Assembly (NCBI GenBank): GCA_030704615.1
Contig: CM060731.1
Coordinates: 91,060,756-91,120,755, forward strand
Direction of reading: 5' to 3'
DNA length: 60,000 nt
From: Takakia lepidozioides
Taxonomy: Eukaryota; Streptophyta; Takakiopsida; Takakiales; Takakiaceae
Shown piece after piece: positions 21,201 through 33,956 of this stretch. A program made the position numbers and the translations under genes. The notes under the pieces are model-generated. The model did no database searches and was not told the origin of the DNA. It saw only the letters and a program-made list of their open reading frames with translations. Each line of letters starts with the position of its first letter. Position 1 is the stretch's first letter.

Positions 21201-23936
21201 GTCTTCCATCTTCATGGGACGAAACCCCGTCTATTCTGATATGTTTCTATGTTAGTATTCAACCAGATAGACAAAGGAGGCCTCTTAAAGTAGATTTGCA
21301 ATGTGGGGCTTCAGCTCATTCACAAGCATGTGCTACTGGCCTCAAATTTTCGATCTCTGCCTTTGCGATACTGCATATGAAAATATCCATCTATCTGTTC
21401 CCCCATTAGTTGGCCTGTTGGCAGTCGGTCTGATGTCTAAGGAATATCAATATTTCAGTCACCTTGTCTCTTCATTTAAGCTTCACACCCCTTGAGAATG
21501 CAAAAGAGCATGACGCTGTCTGGTGTCACATCATTTGCTTGTGAATGTGGAGTCTGCCTATCACTCCATGGTGAGCATACATTGCATATCATACCACCAC
21601 AGTAGTCTACTGTATTGGCTGGCACCAAGGATGGATGTCTTCTGCTGGCCAGGTTTGGATGTTGGCTATAGCTTTTCTACAAACCAAGCCTCTATGGAAT
21701 TGAAGCTTTCTCTGGGGTCTGCCTCTTGATGGAGCCACTGGTGTTGTTAATTGGGTATAGGTTTCAGAAAGCTTAATGGCTAACTTGAGAACTGGGGATA
21801 GAGTGCTGCGGCTGCAATCCAAAAAATCGTTCAAGCATGACATAGTCCTGACCAACTCATATGTAACCAATCTGAGGTAAGATGTCATACCTCTTACTGC
21901 TTCCCACATATTTTTGGAACTTGCCATTGTTTGCAATCTGCGATACCTTCTATCTCCTTGCCAATGGCTTTGGCACAGTGGTATCACTTGGAGGCTTGCA
22001 GTGTTTAAAGATCTGAGTGCAATCCCTTTGTCATGCCGACTCTCATCATCCTTTTCATGATGACCAGGGGACAGCATTCACTGAAATTGGAGGCAGCAGC
22101 CCCAATATTAGGCTCTGGAGACATCTCAAACAGGTGACCCTGCATGTTTAAATTCTGCAGTTTGAAAATCCTGGGAACTTTGCAGATGAGCTGTAACCCT
22201 CTTCGAGTTGACATTCGTTTCTACGTTTATTTACTCCTGAGCATGCACTGGATTGCAATGCTGAGTTAAGGCTTTAGTGGTTCTTGTTTTTGGTTATTCA
22301 GATAGTATATCTGCACCTTATTTACTTCATTCCATCCCTCTTTTTGTCTCTTCAAACGCCGCAGTTTTACCACTAATTTCCAAGGGAACCATGAGGTCTG
22401 CTTCAAGGGGATGCAGCGTATGCAAGATCGGAATGTGTTTGGAATGTCATTCATCACAAATTTGAAGGAAGACAACTGGATTTGGTGAGCTCCTTAGCTG
22501 CAGGATTCCAGGTCTTTGTTTGAGTACTCCAAAAAATTTAGTTCTATGTATATGGACATAGGGATCACAATGGGTATTATGTGCATCACTGTTTCTAAGT
22601 GTTGAGCATGATGTGGGTAATGTGAAGTCTGAAGGCAAAGCATCATATGAGGGGGTCCATGGAGGTGGTGCTGAAGCTCACAAACGATTTGTGTGGTACC
22701 ACCCACCTAAGAGTGACCACCTCCCATACCAAGCAACGTAATAATCACTGGGCATGGACTTACAGGTTTCTCTCTTGTATTATCCCTTTCTGTTTCCATG
22801 GAACAAGGAAAATCGCCATTGTCTCCTCTTTCTTTCCTGACACCTCATGTTGGTGTCCTTCTTTTTTATCACAACTTAGCTTACCTGCTGGAATGTTTGT
22901 TTCTCAAGCTTAGATGCCTTGGATCTTTGAACTTCTTTTGAGGGGCTAGCAGAGTGGTCGTTAATCTTCTCCAGTGCCTTTGTGTTGATGACAAATCATT
23001 ACACCTCGGAATCTGTCCTGCAGGATTGGCTCTGGTGAGAGGCAATCAGTTGGTCTGGAATGGAGGCATGAAGTCTCTCCTGAGCACTTTCTCTCAATGA
23101 GGGGGTCTGCAAAGGATTGGACCTGTAACATTTACACACAACTTTGTCTACCCTTTTGAATCAGAAACTTTTTTGGGTCCTGTTTCCGAAATTCAGGTTA
23201 CTTGATTGTTGGTATTGTCACCTATCATCCGCTATCATTTTGAATGTTAAGGCTCATCAAAAGTTCCACTTGCTCCAAGACCTAAGGGTGCTTCAAAAAA
23301 GGGGGTGCAAGATTATGGCATCATTTGTAATAATGTGACCTCCGCTTGAAGCTCTTCATGTCCCTGGCAAAATCCATTCATAATCTGGCAGATCGACAAT
23401 CAACTGGTGGAGACTGTTACCAATCAGTCTAGTCCTCTCAATTTGGGGGTTGTCCTAAAATACCTGATTTCCTTTCCCTTTCCTATTCTTGAGATAAATG
23501 TGCTTACATTCCAGATAATACATGTAAAATGCCAGAACCATATTCTCAAAACTTGGAAGGTATGACACAGGCCATGGTTAGCACCCATTGACACAAGAAT
23601 AGGGAGAGTCCTGCACGTAGGAGTAAGTCTGCCATATATATGCAGTTGCTAGAATGGGGCAAACTAAGCCACTGCAGTTTGGGGCTGGAGAAAGCTCCCA
23701 ACAAAATGATGGGGTGATTTCACCTTTGCTCTGCTAACATTAAATGAATGTGAATTGGCTAGCTTTCCAGATGAGAAGAAATAAATTGCATCTGAAAGTG
23801 GTCTTCACAAAGAAATTGTGGTCTGGTCAAATTTCAAGGTGGATTCACAGGAGGGGTTAGGTCTGCACAAGCTGTCCTGCAAACCTCAGAAGGTCACTAT
23901 AGTCGAGTAGATTATACTGTAATGTCAAAAACGTGG
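18213..23936. other. No gene recognised
   Basis: About 5.7 kb of AT-leaning sequence with short open frames only. It lies 3' of the carrier gene. Frames such as 20204-20689 and 21607-22077 (minus) show no domain, no conserved motif and no consistent splice structure. Confidence 0.45.
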
Positions 23937-26900
23937 TTAACCAACACTAGAAAATCCATTACCACCTAACAATCCTGCTGTCATCTCCCATGTGACAATG
24001 GCTACAGCATTGGCAGGGAAGGCCCGCATCAAAGTTGGGCCCAGGCCCGCATACAGTCCTCGCACACCTGATTGCTTGTAAATCTGCAAACCCCGTGATA
24101 ACACACCCTTGTAAGCACACCCTTGTAAGCAAATGCCGTTGTTAATCTGGTGTCGGAGAGGTGGCAGATGAAACCAGCAACCAAAGAGTACATAACTGAA
24201 GCTTCAGTGACCAGGCCCATTGCTGTGCTTTGACAGCTGTTGTTAAGGTTGTGCTCTCAATGCCTCTTTCTCTCTGCACTGTCTGTAAGCCGCTCTTTCT
24301 TTCTTTGCAACACATCAGCAGTTGGCACTTCCTGTGAAACTTCATCAAGTGAGTCTGTTGATCTTTACTGCTCCTGCTCCTCTCTCTCTTTCTCTCTCTC
24401 TCTTTCTCTCTCTGCCCCTGACAGAGGTAGGTTCTGTCCCTTTTGTTCCCGCTCAAACTGGGCGCGGGGTCAATGGCCACAAGGCTACGGCAAACAACGT
24501 CTTATGAGTACAATCTCTCTGGTTGGGAGGAAACTAATTGTCTGCGGTAGTATACTGGGATAAGTTATACAGTGAAATAAACTCAAACCACCATGGTGGT
24601 AATGACAAGAAATTCTGGTTGGCCCTTCAACGTTTGTACAAGCCTAAAAACGGTCAGCAAGTACAAGCGCTGAAGACTACTAAAGGTGCAGTGGTGACTT
24701 CATCGGTTGACATTGTCAAAACCTTTGAAAATCACTACAGTATCCTTGGCAGAACTTCTAGGTCTAACAGTGAGGGGTCTTCTGCTGAATGGAGGGACAC
24801 GGTTGGAAAAACTGTTCCTATGATTCAAAACAGCCCTGATGAACTGGAGTATATTTCAATGGCTTATAACGCTCCCATTAGTTCTTCTGAGATTGTGGAA
24901 GCAATTGAACATTTAAATGGATATAAAGCTGGTGGACCTGATGGTATTGTCAACGAGCTCATCAAGCACGGTGGCGATCCCATGATAGAGGCCCTAGTTC
25001 TCCTCTTTAACCTTATCTGGAAGACTGAAATGATCCCCTTTCGCTGGCAACAGGGGGTCATTGTCAATCTATACAAGAAGGGTGACAGAGAAGAACCGGG
25101 GAACTACCGTGGCATCTCGCTCCTCAATGATGTTGGCAAGACATTCTGCAGAGTTATAAGTACTCGTCTCGAGGTTGATCTGGAGTCTAGAGGTTGTTTC
25201 CACGAAGGCCAAGCTGGCTTTCGGCGAAACAGGGGCTGTGTGGATCATATCTTCACTCTAAGCCAGATTATTCAGGGAAGGAAAAAAGAATGTTTTTTTC
25301 CTGGATGTCAAAAAGGCTTATGACACAGTGTGGAGAGATGGCCTATGGTTCCGCCTCTGGTCTTGTGGGATCAAGGGAAAGATGTGGAGAGTTGTCCACA
25401 ACTTGTATGCTCAGACCAAAAGCTGTGTCACTGTTAACGGACAGAAGTCCAACTTCTTTGACATAGACCAAGGTGTAGCTCAAGGATGTACTCTCTCCCC
25501 TCTGCTCTTCAATGTTTTCATCAATCAACTCCTCGAAGATCAAGGGAAAGTGAGGGATTTGGGTTAAGGGTGGGTGATACCACCATACCAGCCCTTGTGT
25601 TTGCGGATGACTTCGCAGGCATAGGGGAGACTCCAACCAATCTCCAGGAGTTGATTGATTGCGCGAAGAGATACTTTGATCTTTGGGGGCTAGAGGCTAA
25701 CGTCAGCAAATGTGCAGTGGTAGCATTCAACGACAGAGGAGAGGGAGGAAGTGATCTTAAGTGGCAGTGGGGTAGCCAAGAGATCCCGATCCTCCCTTCC
25801 TACACTTACCTGGTCGTTGAGTTTTCCTCCAATCGTAATTGGGATGCACATATCCGGAAAGTTGTTCAAACTGGCAAGGGCAAAGCTCTGGGGCTCACTA
25901 AATTTTTCCACTGCAGAGGGGTCAACTCTGAGGTTAAGAAAACCATGCTTTGTCGAGTTAATAGACCTGCCTTGGAGTACGGATCTGCAATATGGGTTGA
26001 TAACTCCAACCAGGCTAAGTCTCTAGAATCAAGTGGGGGTGCTTAAGGAGTGAATGTCAGCATGCTCCAAAACAGCCAATGTGGCTGTTCGGGGTGAGTT
26101 TGGCATCCCGTCCTTACGCTCCCGACGAGATGAATTCAAGGTCAGATGGTGGGGTCAGCTGCAACATATGTCCAACACCAGATATCCTAAGTTAATCGAC
26201 TCTATATCTTGGAAACAGGACCGCCCTGTCAAACAGGCTAAGTCCTGGCAGAAGAGAGTAGAAGAGATTCTCAAGGACCTGGACCTGGATCCGCAAGTCT
26301 TGACCCTGCTGGATAAATCTGACTTAGAGGCTGTAGTGTCCAAAGCCATGTCTGTTGCCATGAGATTGTCTGATGAAAATGAAGTTAGGCAGAAAACTTC
26401 CCTGAACTTGTTTCCAGTCTGTGACATGGGGGAGGACATCTTGGATGACCTCAAGGGTCTACCCACTCTCGGCACTAGACTGAAATTTAAACTCAGGGCA
26501 GGAAACCTACCTTTGAACAGCAAAGAGAAGCAGAGAGGAAAGGGAGAGTGCAATTGCCCATTGTGTGGGCAACCTGAAGACAATATTCATTTTCTGATAC
26601 ACTGTCCGGGGTTCTCTCACCAAAGAGGCACTCTCTTCAAATCTATCAAGGGAATTGTTCCTGTACCTCTGTTTACCAACTTTGAAAGTCTCAAGGCTGA
26701 CCCAAATGCCCAGGCCCTTCTGAGGCCTAGTTTTTGGGCAAATCACACACAGCAGATTAATGGGATTTCTAGAGGATATCTGGAAAACCTGGATCAATTT
26801 TTTGTATCAAAGTAAGTCTTACTACCAACATCAGCCCCTGACAGAGGTAGGTTCTGTCCCTTTGTGTTCCGCTCAAACTGGGCGCGGGGTCAATGGCCAC

Positions 26901-29900
26901 AAGGCTATGGCAAACAACATCTTATGAGTACATTCTCTCTGGTAAGTCCATGCTTTGCCGAGTTATTACTCCTACATTGGAGTATGCATCTGCTGTGTGG
27001 GTTGATAACTCCAACCAGGCTAAGCCTCTAGAGTGGGGGTGCTCAAGGAGTGCATGACAGCTAACGTGGCTGTTCGGGGCGAGTTTGGCATTCCTCCATC
27101 AAGCTCCCGACGAGATGAATTCAAGGTCAGATGGTGGGGTCAGCTGCAACGTATGACTAATATCAGATATCCTAAATTAATAGACTCTATATCTTGGAAG
27201 CAGGATCACCTGTCAAACAAGCTAAGTCCTGGTGGAAGAGGGTAAAAGAGATTTTCAAGGATCTGAATCTAAGTCCGCAAGTCTTGACCCTGCTGGATAA
27301 CTCTGACTTAAGAGGCTGTTGTGTCCAAAGCCATGTCTGTTGCCAGGCAATTATCTGATGAAAATGAAGTCAGGCAGAAAACTTCCCTGAACTTGTTTCC
27401 AGTCTGTGACATGGGTGAGGCCATCATGGATGACCTCAAGGGTCTACCCACTCTTGGCACTAGACTGAAATTTAAACTCAAGGCTACCTTTGAACAGCAA
27501 ACAGACGCAGAGAGGAAAGGGGGATTGCAAATGCCCATCGTGTGGGCAACCTGAAGACCATATCCACTTTCTGGTTCATTGTCCTGGGTACTCTCACCAG
27601 AGAGACACCCTCTTCAAATCCATCAAGGGAATTGTTCCTATACCTCTGTTTACCACCTTTGAAAATCTTGAGGCTGAGCCAGAAGCCCAGGGCCTTTTGG
27701 GGTCTAGTTATTGGGCAAATCACACACAGCAGATTGATGTTTGTGTGAAGGGATTTCTAGAGGATATCTGGAAAACTCGGATCAATTGTTTGTTTCATAC
27801 TACCGGCGTCAGCCCCTGACAAAGGTAGTTTCTGTCCCTTTGTGTTCCGCTCAAACTGGGCGTGGGGTCAATGGCCACAACTCTACGGCAAACAACGTCT
27901 TATGAGTACATTCTCTGGTAAGTCCCACCACCATCAATCATATATCAAGTCACACTACTGGGGTGAGCCCCTCACAAAGGTAGTGCCTTTTCCCTATGTT
28001 TCTCTCCAAACTGGGTGCGGGGTCTATGGCCACAAGGCTACGGCAAACACAGTCTTATGAGTACATTCTCTGGTTAAGTCCCACTTCTGGAGTGAGCCCA
28101 TCACAGAGATAGTGTCTGTTCCACCCAAACTGGGCGTGGGGCCTGTGGCCACAAGGCTACGACAAACGTCTCATGAGTACACACACACACACACTCTCTC
28201 TCTCTCTCTCTCTCTCTCCCCCCCCCCCCCCCCCCAACTTTTTTGAGCTCCGGGAAGTCAGTGATGGAGAATAGGGAACCCACATGGCCAATCTGGGATA
28301 CCAAACATTTCCCGATATTGTGTAATGGCTTTTTTCTGCACATGTGACCCTCTTTGAAACCATCAAAGAGACTGTCACTTCCCTCAGTTATGAGATGCTC
28401 GAGACAATGCTGAGAGCCATGGTCCTCCTTGGGGCTGAATTCTGGGGTGACTAGTTACCAGCAAATTGATGCTATTTTGAAGAGAGCTCTCTCGTATGAA
28501 TCTGGAAGGGCAGAATCAACTTCAAGGTGTAAGTCCCACTCTTAAAGTGAGCTGTTTGTGAGGGTAGTGGACCCCATTCTACTCACCTCCTGTCTCCTTC
28601 ACCTCTCCCCACTTTTCTGCAGTGTCCACACCGGGCATGGGATCTATTGCCACAAGGCTATGGCAAACCTATCAAATATGTATTTTATCCATGTCTCTTC
28701 CCTCCCCCCTACTACTCAAGCGAAAATGAATGCCTCTATGACACCTCATCTTGTCAAGGGTCTCAGAGCGCTAATCAGATCCAGCACATCAACATATCAC
28801 CGTAACAAATATCCCTAGAGAACTCATAATTGCAACCTTACTGAGGAGAACAGTACAGAAGCAGTGTGAATTTCTGCTTTACTTACCAGTTGAAGGTGGT
28901 ACAAGGGGTTCCGCTCAGCATTCAACTTGGTGGCCGTCTGGATCCGCGTCTTTGCCACATCAAGCGGTAACACTCCTATCCAAAACTGCACTCCAAACCC
29001 TTCATCTGTCAGTCCTCAGTACACCTGCCAAGCACCTTTTTTGCAACTGTACCCAGAACTCAACCACTGCAGACACAATTCACAATGTTTCTCATCCCTC
29101 ACTCCATTTTTGCATTTGAAGCTTCTTTTGCTCCCATACGCCCTTAGGATGCCATGGACTCAAAACGTAAATTGTTCTTCTTGTCTTCTCCTCTACAGCT
29201 GTGCACCACACACAGACTTGTGATCCATATCCACACATCCAAACTCAAGGTATTCTGGAGAAACATCACCCTAAACATCAGTATTCTGGAGAAACATCAC
29301 TTCTGGAGCTCACCGCAAGGCCTGCCAATCCTCCAGTAGCTATTCCAATTCCTGTCTCCAAAACAGTGTTGGTCACAGAAGTCTGAGTGGAGAGCCTCTC
29401 GACCTTCCCCTTCTCAGCTTTACTGAGGCGGTTGGGGTCAAGACCAACAGCAGTCAGCGAATGGTAGCGTGTGGTCTCGTAAGTGCAAAAGAAAAGGACA
29501 TTGCCAAAAGTCTCCCTTAGCAGTGTTGCCACCCAGCCACAATACAATCCTTTTACCTATAAATAGAGTGGCTGCAAAGTTAGGCCATGCAATTGCCACG
29601 GTGAGAGAGAGAGAGAGAATGTACTCATAAGATGTTGTTTGCCGTAGCCTTGTGGCCATTGGCCCCACGCCCAGTTTGAGCGGAACACAAAGGGACAGAA
29701 ACTACCTTTGTCAGGGGCTGACGCCAGTAGTATGTCTTGCCTTGAAACAGACACCATGAGAGAATGTACTGAGAAGACGTTGTTTGCCATAGCCTTGTGG
29801 CCATTGACCCCGCGCTCAGTTTGAGCGGAACACAAAGGGACAGAAACTACCTTTGTCAGGGGCTGACACTGGTAGTATGACTTACCTTGGAACAGACAAC

Positions 29901-32900
29901 TGATCCAAGTTCTCCAGATATCCTCTAGAAATCCCCCCCCAAAAGGGCCTGGGCTTTTGGCTCAGCCTCGAGACTTTCAAAGTTGGTAAACAGAGGTACA
30001 GGTACAATTCCCTTGATGGATTTGAAGAGGACGTTTCTCTGGTGAGAGTACCCAGGACAATGAATCAGAAAGTGAATATTGTCCACACAACCGGCATTTG
30101 CAATCCCCCTCTCCTCTCTGCTTCTGTTTGCGGTTCAAAGGTAGGCTTCCCGCCCAGAGTTTAAATTTCAGTCTAGTGCCGAGGGTGGGTAAACCCTTGA
30201 GGTCATCCATGATGGCCTCTCCCATGTCACAGACTGGAAACAAGTTCAGGGAAGTTTTCTGCCTAACTTCATTTTCATCAGACAATTTCCTGGCAATAGA
30301 CATGGCTTTGAACACTTCAGCAAGTCAGATTTATCCAGAAGGGTCAAGGCTTGCGGAGATTCAGATCCTTGAGAATCTATTCTACTCTCTTCCGCCAGGA
30401 CTTATCCTGTTTGACAGGACGATCCTGCTTCCAAGACGTATAGTTGATTAACTTAGGATATCTGATACTAGTCATATGTTGCAACTGGCCCCACCATCTG
30501 ACCTTGAATTCATCTCGTCGGGAGCTTAAGGGAGGGATGCCAAACTCACCCCGAACAGCCACATTGGCTGTTTTGGAGCATGCTGACATGCACTCCTTAA
30601 ACACCCCCACTTGAATGGATTCTAGAGACTTAGCCTTAGACTTAGACTTAGACACCATGAGAGATTGTACTCATAAGACGTTGTTTGCCGTAGCCTTGTG
30701 GCCATTGACCCCGCGCCCAGTTTGAGCGGGAACAAAAGGGACAGAACCTACCTCTGTCAGGGGCTGACGTTGGTAGTAAGACTTACCTCCATATAAAGAA
30801 TTAATCCGGGTTTTCCAGATATCCTCTAGAAATCCCTTCACACAAGCATCAATCTGCTGTGTGTGATTTGCCCAAAAACTAGGCCTCGGGAGGGCCTGGG
30901 CTTTTGGCTCAGCCTCGAGAATTTCAAAGTTGGTAAACAGGGGTACAGGCACAATTCCCTTAATAGATTTGAAGAGAGCGTCTCTTTGGTGAGAGAACCC
31001 CGGACAGTGTATCAGAAAATGAATACTGTCTTCAGATTGCCCACACAACGGGCAATTGCACTCTCCCTTTCCTCTCTGCTTCTGTTTGCTGTTCAAAGGT
31101 AGGCTTCCTGCCCTGAGTTTAAATTTCAGTCTAGTGCCGAGAGTGGGTAGACCCTTGAGGTCATCCAAGATGTCCTCCCCCATGTCACAGACTGGAAACA
31201 AGTTCAGGGAAGTTTTCTGCCTAACTTCATTTTCATCAGACAATCTCATGGCAACAGACATGGCTGAGGACACTACAGCCTCTAAGTCAGATTTATCCAG
31301 CAGGGTCAAGACTTGCGGATCCAGGTCCAGGTCCTTGAGGATCTCTTCTACTCTCTTCTGCCAGGACTTAGCCTGTTTGACAGGGCGGTCCTGTTTCCAA
31401 GATATAGAGTCGATTAATTTAGGATATCTGGTGTTGGGCATATGTTGCAGCTGACCCCACCATCTGACCTTGAGAGAGAGAGAGAGAGAGAGAGATACAG
31501 ATGTACTCCATTGACTGTTTATTGCATGCACAAGAGGCCCAGAGGACTTATGGGACACACAATACAAATTACTAAAATCTCGTGTCGAAAATTCCCCATG
31601 CTGCTCCAAGATGAAGTGCTGCTTAGCACTTCAGGGAGAGATGAAGGAACAGGGACACTGGAAAGCAGTTACAATTCGTGTCTGATATCTACTAGGATCA
31701 TCTGTTGTAATCCCAGGAGGAAATTTAAAAGGGCCAATGCTACTTACTCCCTCGGTTCTGATAGTTTTGCGTACACACTCCAAAGGTCCTTTATATCTTT
31801 GCAAGCCAAGTGCACACCCACCATTGTCCTTTGCCTGGACTTGGAGTCGACACTGTAAAACCACACACACTCCAAAGTAAATTTCTAGAAGAGATCCACC
31901 ATTATAAAGCTAGCATAGGCAGATTTAACACTCAAGTGCCACACAATTAGCCATGATGGAAGCTGCTGGAACTTCTGCCCAGGAGACTTTGGAGACCAAT
32001 GCCCTACATTCAACCCTTGCTACCTACGATGAGAAAATACTTCATGTGTTGGCAGAGACTGGCCTTCACAAGTTCCATGGGGCAGAGGATGGCGCTGATA
32101 ACAGCTCCAGCAAGGGCTGCAGAAGGCAACACAGTGGAAAATGCTGGCTTTGCTCTATCCTCTCCACCCTTTCCCGCAGTAGGCAGTTCCATCCATTCAT
32201 CGATCCATCACATGCACCCATGTTATGTTACCGCATCATCAGGCCTTCATGATCAAATCACCAATGTTTAAGATGCAAAATTTCAGTCGGTGAAGCTTGA
32301 GATACTCTCCAAAGACCTAGAAGGTATGCAGCAATTTATAATTCCTTACTCTGTCGGAAATTATGAGAACATATCCCCCCACCCAATCTCACTCCAGCCC
32401 CCTTTCCCCCTCTCACACATCCTGATAACCGTAGCTGACCAATGAGGGGGTGAAGCAATCATACCTGCAGGGCAACCTTGATTTGTGAGTAAGCCCCAAA
32501 CAGCAGAGAACTCTCGATTGAAACACCAATAAATGACGATGTTGCTCCTTTGTACAACCCCTTTACCTACACCAAACAGAGGTTACAAAAGCCAGTGTGT
32601 TGCTCAGGATTCTATAGCTCTGGTGTCATTAGGCCACTTCTTGTAATCCATACAAGACCAAAAGTTGGTGTTGCAAAGCATAATGACGGTTTTTTTCAGA
32701 CTGGTTGCTGCCCATGACATTGGGCAATGTCCTTGGATGTGTCCATCACAGACCTCACTGACAGAAGGCTCTAGGTGAGCCAAGACTTGACGCTCAAATA
32801 AATTTTTAGCAAATAAAATCAGGACACCCTACATGGAGCTTTCATGAAAAACTGTGATTTGGAGTTCATAAAATGGGCAGATGCCCTCAAATTGTAACGC

Positions 32901-33956
32901 CCACTGTACCATTCAAAGCTGGTGAGTTTATTTTGAGTTAAGGTTGAGGGTTTAGGGTTTATGTGGTACAATTTGAAAAAACGTGGGGAGGTCGCCATTC
33001 TCTATCCATATAAATGGACAAAATGTAGCACCAAGCTACCACAAATGACAGGGAAGGGTGGGACGGGGGATTTTGAGGATAACACCTAGGAGGGGCATTT
33101 ATAGATTAAAAAACTGGGAAGATGACAATACCCCTTCACTCTTCAGAATGTCAGAGGTGCAGTGGAGAGCACTTCCATATCTGTATACATGGCCCGCTGT
33201 GTTCTGTGTCTGCAACCTCACCTGCCATAACAATTCCTCAAGTGTTGCCATTTCAGGTAAGGATTCCCATACGATATTCCAATTGGAATTTCAATGATAG
33301 AGTGGCAGTGTAATTTTGATGAGAATCATGATGATGATGTGGACACTAGTCACAGACAATGGTCACAGACAGCACGGAGAGGATTAAATGCAGCAAAAAG
33401 ATAGCCGGTTTATAAGGCTGAATCCACCACCATATCTTCCTCCATGATCACATACCAAATGAGTTAGAAATCCCCGCCTTTTCTATGCCAGTGACCCTTT
33501 CGAAAATGCAGCACAAATACTCAAAGCTTTTAAAGATTCATTAAGCTTAGTAGGGACAGCAGCTGGAAGACGGCTATCATTGGGACAAAAGGTAGTCACA
33601 GTAATTCATGCGAAATTTCTTCTCAGACGAAGAATGTTGAATTTTTTCCTTTTCCAGCATTCAACGTTCGACATAAAGAATGGTGGAAACTCACGAACCC
33701 AATCACTTTCTTCCCATGGTCACCGACTTTTGTCCAAGAGCTAGGACTTTGTTCTAATCAAATTCAATCGAAATACTGATTTCGGATAGCGTAGTACCTT
33801 CACGGTATCAAAGGGATGACCAACAAGAACTGTGGCTACACCGGCTGCCAGGCCGGCGATGTAGTCCTTGGCGGCATGCTCCATCACCAGCCTGCTTCCA
33901 CCATCCTTCATGGCTCCTCCGATAACTCCGCCTGCATGATCCATTGCTCCCCTCAT
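23937..33956 (-). CDS. BAC1: Mitochondrial carrier (SLC25), basic amino-acid carrier BAC1-like, 8 exons
   Basis: Eight minus-strand exons join in frame, all phase 0, to a 349-residue protein: 33798-33956, 33132-33221, 32465-32566, 32064-32168, 31748-31852, 29314-29556, 28887-28985 and 23937-24083. Three carrier repeats carry the signature Px[DE]xx[KR]: HPFDTVKVRLQ (about 47-57), CPMELVKCRLQ (146-156) and LPLDVAKTRIQ (274-284). Each is followed by an EG/SG-V-[KR]-GLY motif. GATSSFIGVSIESSLLFGAY, VLPSAALAGAVISAILCP and GLGPTLMRAFPANAVAIVTW resemble plant BAC1, an inner-membrane arginine/ornithine carrier. The subfamily assignment is from memory of that protein. The length is normal for the family. 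Introns 5 and 7 hold LINE-B copies. Intron 4 begins GC, not GT (32063-32062). No stop or frameshift is seen, so the gene may be functional. Confidence 0.88.
24381..24416. repeat. (CT)n microsatellite
   Basis: Imperfect CT/CTTT repeat directly upstream of a LINE-B 3' tail module, inside carrier intron 7. Confidence 0.8.
24413..24520 (+). repeat. LINE-B 3'-tail module
   Basis: CCCCTGACAGAGGTAGG through CTCAAACTGGGCGCGGGG and GGCCACAAGGCTACGGC to CTTATGAGTACAATCTCTCT. A tail without its own coding region, just upstream of the LINE-B body that starts near 24538. Confidence 0.8.
24538..26942 (+). pseudogene. LINE-B copy 1: ORF2 reverse transcriptase to C-terminal zinc motif, with tail
   Basis: A plus-strand, 5'-truncated LINE ORF2 inserted in carrier intron 7 against the gene. 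RT motifs: YKAGGPDGIVNELIKHGG; VNLYKKGDREEPGNYRGISL; HEGQAGFRRNRGCVDHI; FLDVKKAYDTVW (motif A, reached by a frameshift near 25310); GVAQGCTLSPLLFNVFINQL (motif B); and PALVFADDFAGIGE (motif C as F-A-D-D). A second frameshift lies near 25560 and another near 26040. The C-terminal part has CNCPLCGQPEDNIHFLIHCP, a C-x2-C-x8-H-x4-C zinc motif typical of LINE ORF2. The 3' tail occupies 26834-26942. No endonuclease is present. It is inactive because of the frameshifts and truncation. Confidence 0.9.
26943..27925 (+). pseudogene. LINE-B copy 2: C-terminal ORF2 fragment with tail
   Basis: This copy repeats the last third of copy 1 in the same orientation. It begins at MLCRVITPTLEYASAVWVDN and continues through GEFGIPPSSSRRDEFKVRWW and NLFPVCDMGEAIMDDLKGLP. 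The zinc region CKCPSCGQPEDHIHFLVHCP and HTQQIDVCVKGFLEDIWKTR follow, then the tail at 27815-27920. Several frameshifts split it. Its 5' end joins the 3' tail of copy 1 directly, so one element inserted next to or into the other. Confidence 0.85.
27930..28680 (+). repeat. Run of LINE-B tail modules and diverged C-terminal scraps
   Basis: Tail-only modules at 27965-28075 and 28092-28185 share AACTGGGTGCGGGG/AACTGGGCGTGGGG, GGCCACAAGGCTACG and TTATGAGTACA. Another diverged tail lies at 28548-28670 (GGCATGGGATCTATTGCCAC). Between them 28340-28500 resembles the ORF2 C-terminus (SLFKSIKG-like TLFETIKET and a late EESSLV). These are repeated insertions at one place. Confidence 0.65.
28182..28236. 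repeat. (AC)n(CT)n(C)n microsatellite
   Basis: A CA run, then a CT run, then a C tract, immediately after the GAGTACA end of a LINE-B tail. Confidence 0.9.
29597..30645 (-). pseudogene. LINE-B tail and copy 3 in carrier intron 5
   Basis: On the minus strand a tail-only module (29598-29735) lies next to a 5'-truncated copy (tail about 29760-29870, coding 29880-30645). The coding part reads ECMSACSKTANVAVRGEFGI, RWWGQLQHMTSIRYPKLINY and NLFPVCDMGEAIMDDLKGLP, then a damaged zinc region CKCRLCGQ. An (AG)n tract sits at 29597-29616. The copy runs in the same orientation as the carrier gene and lies wholly within intron 5. Confidence 0.85.
30660..31472 (-). pseudogene. LINE-B copy 4 in carrier intron 5
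   Basis: A long, nearly intact C-terminal ORF2 segment on the minus strand. It runs from KVRWWGQLQHMPNTRYPKLI through VLTLLDKSDLEAVVSSAMSV and CNCPLCGQSEDSIHFLIHCP to HTQQIDACVKGFLEDIWKTR, then the tail at 30660-30780. The 5' junction at 31472 abuts a pure (TC)n tract (31470-31496 on the plus strand as GA). The zinc motif is intact. It is truncated at the 5' end and lacks RT. Confidence 0.88.
31470..31496. repeat. (GA)n microsatellite
   Basis: A pure GA repeat at the 5' junction of LINE-B copy 4. Confidence 0.9.

Noticed and set aside
26155-26583. Minus-strand frame of 142 codons inside LINE-B, recurring at every LINE-B copy
   Set aside because: Antisense shadow of the conserved ORF2 C-terminus. 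Its conservation follows from the sense strand.
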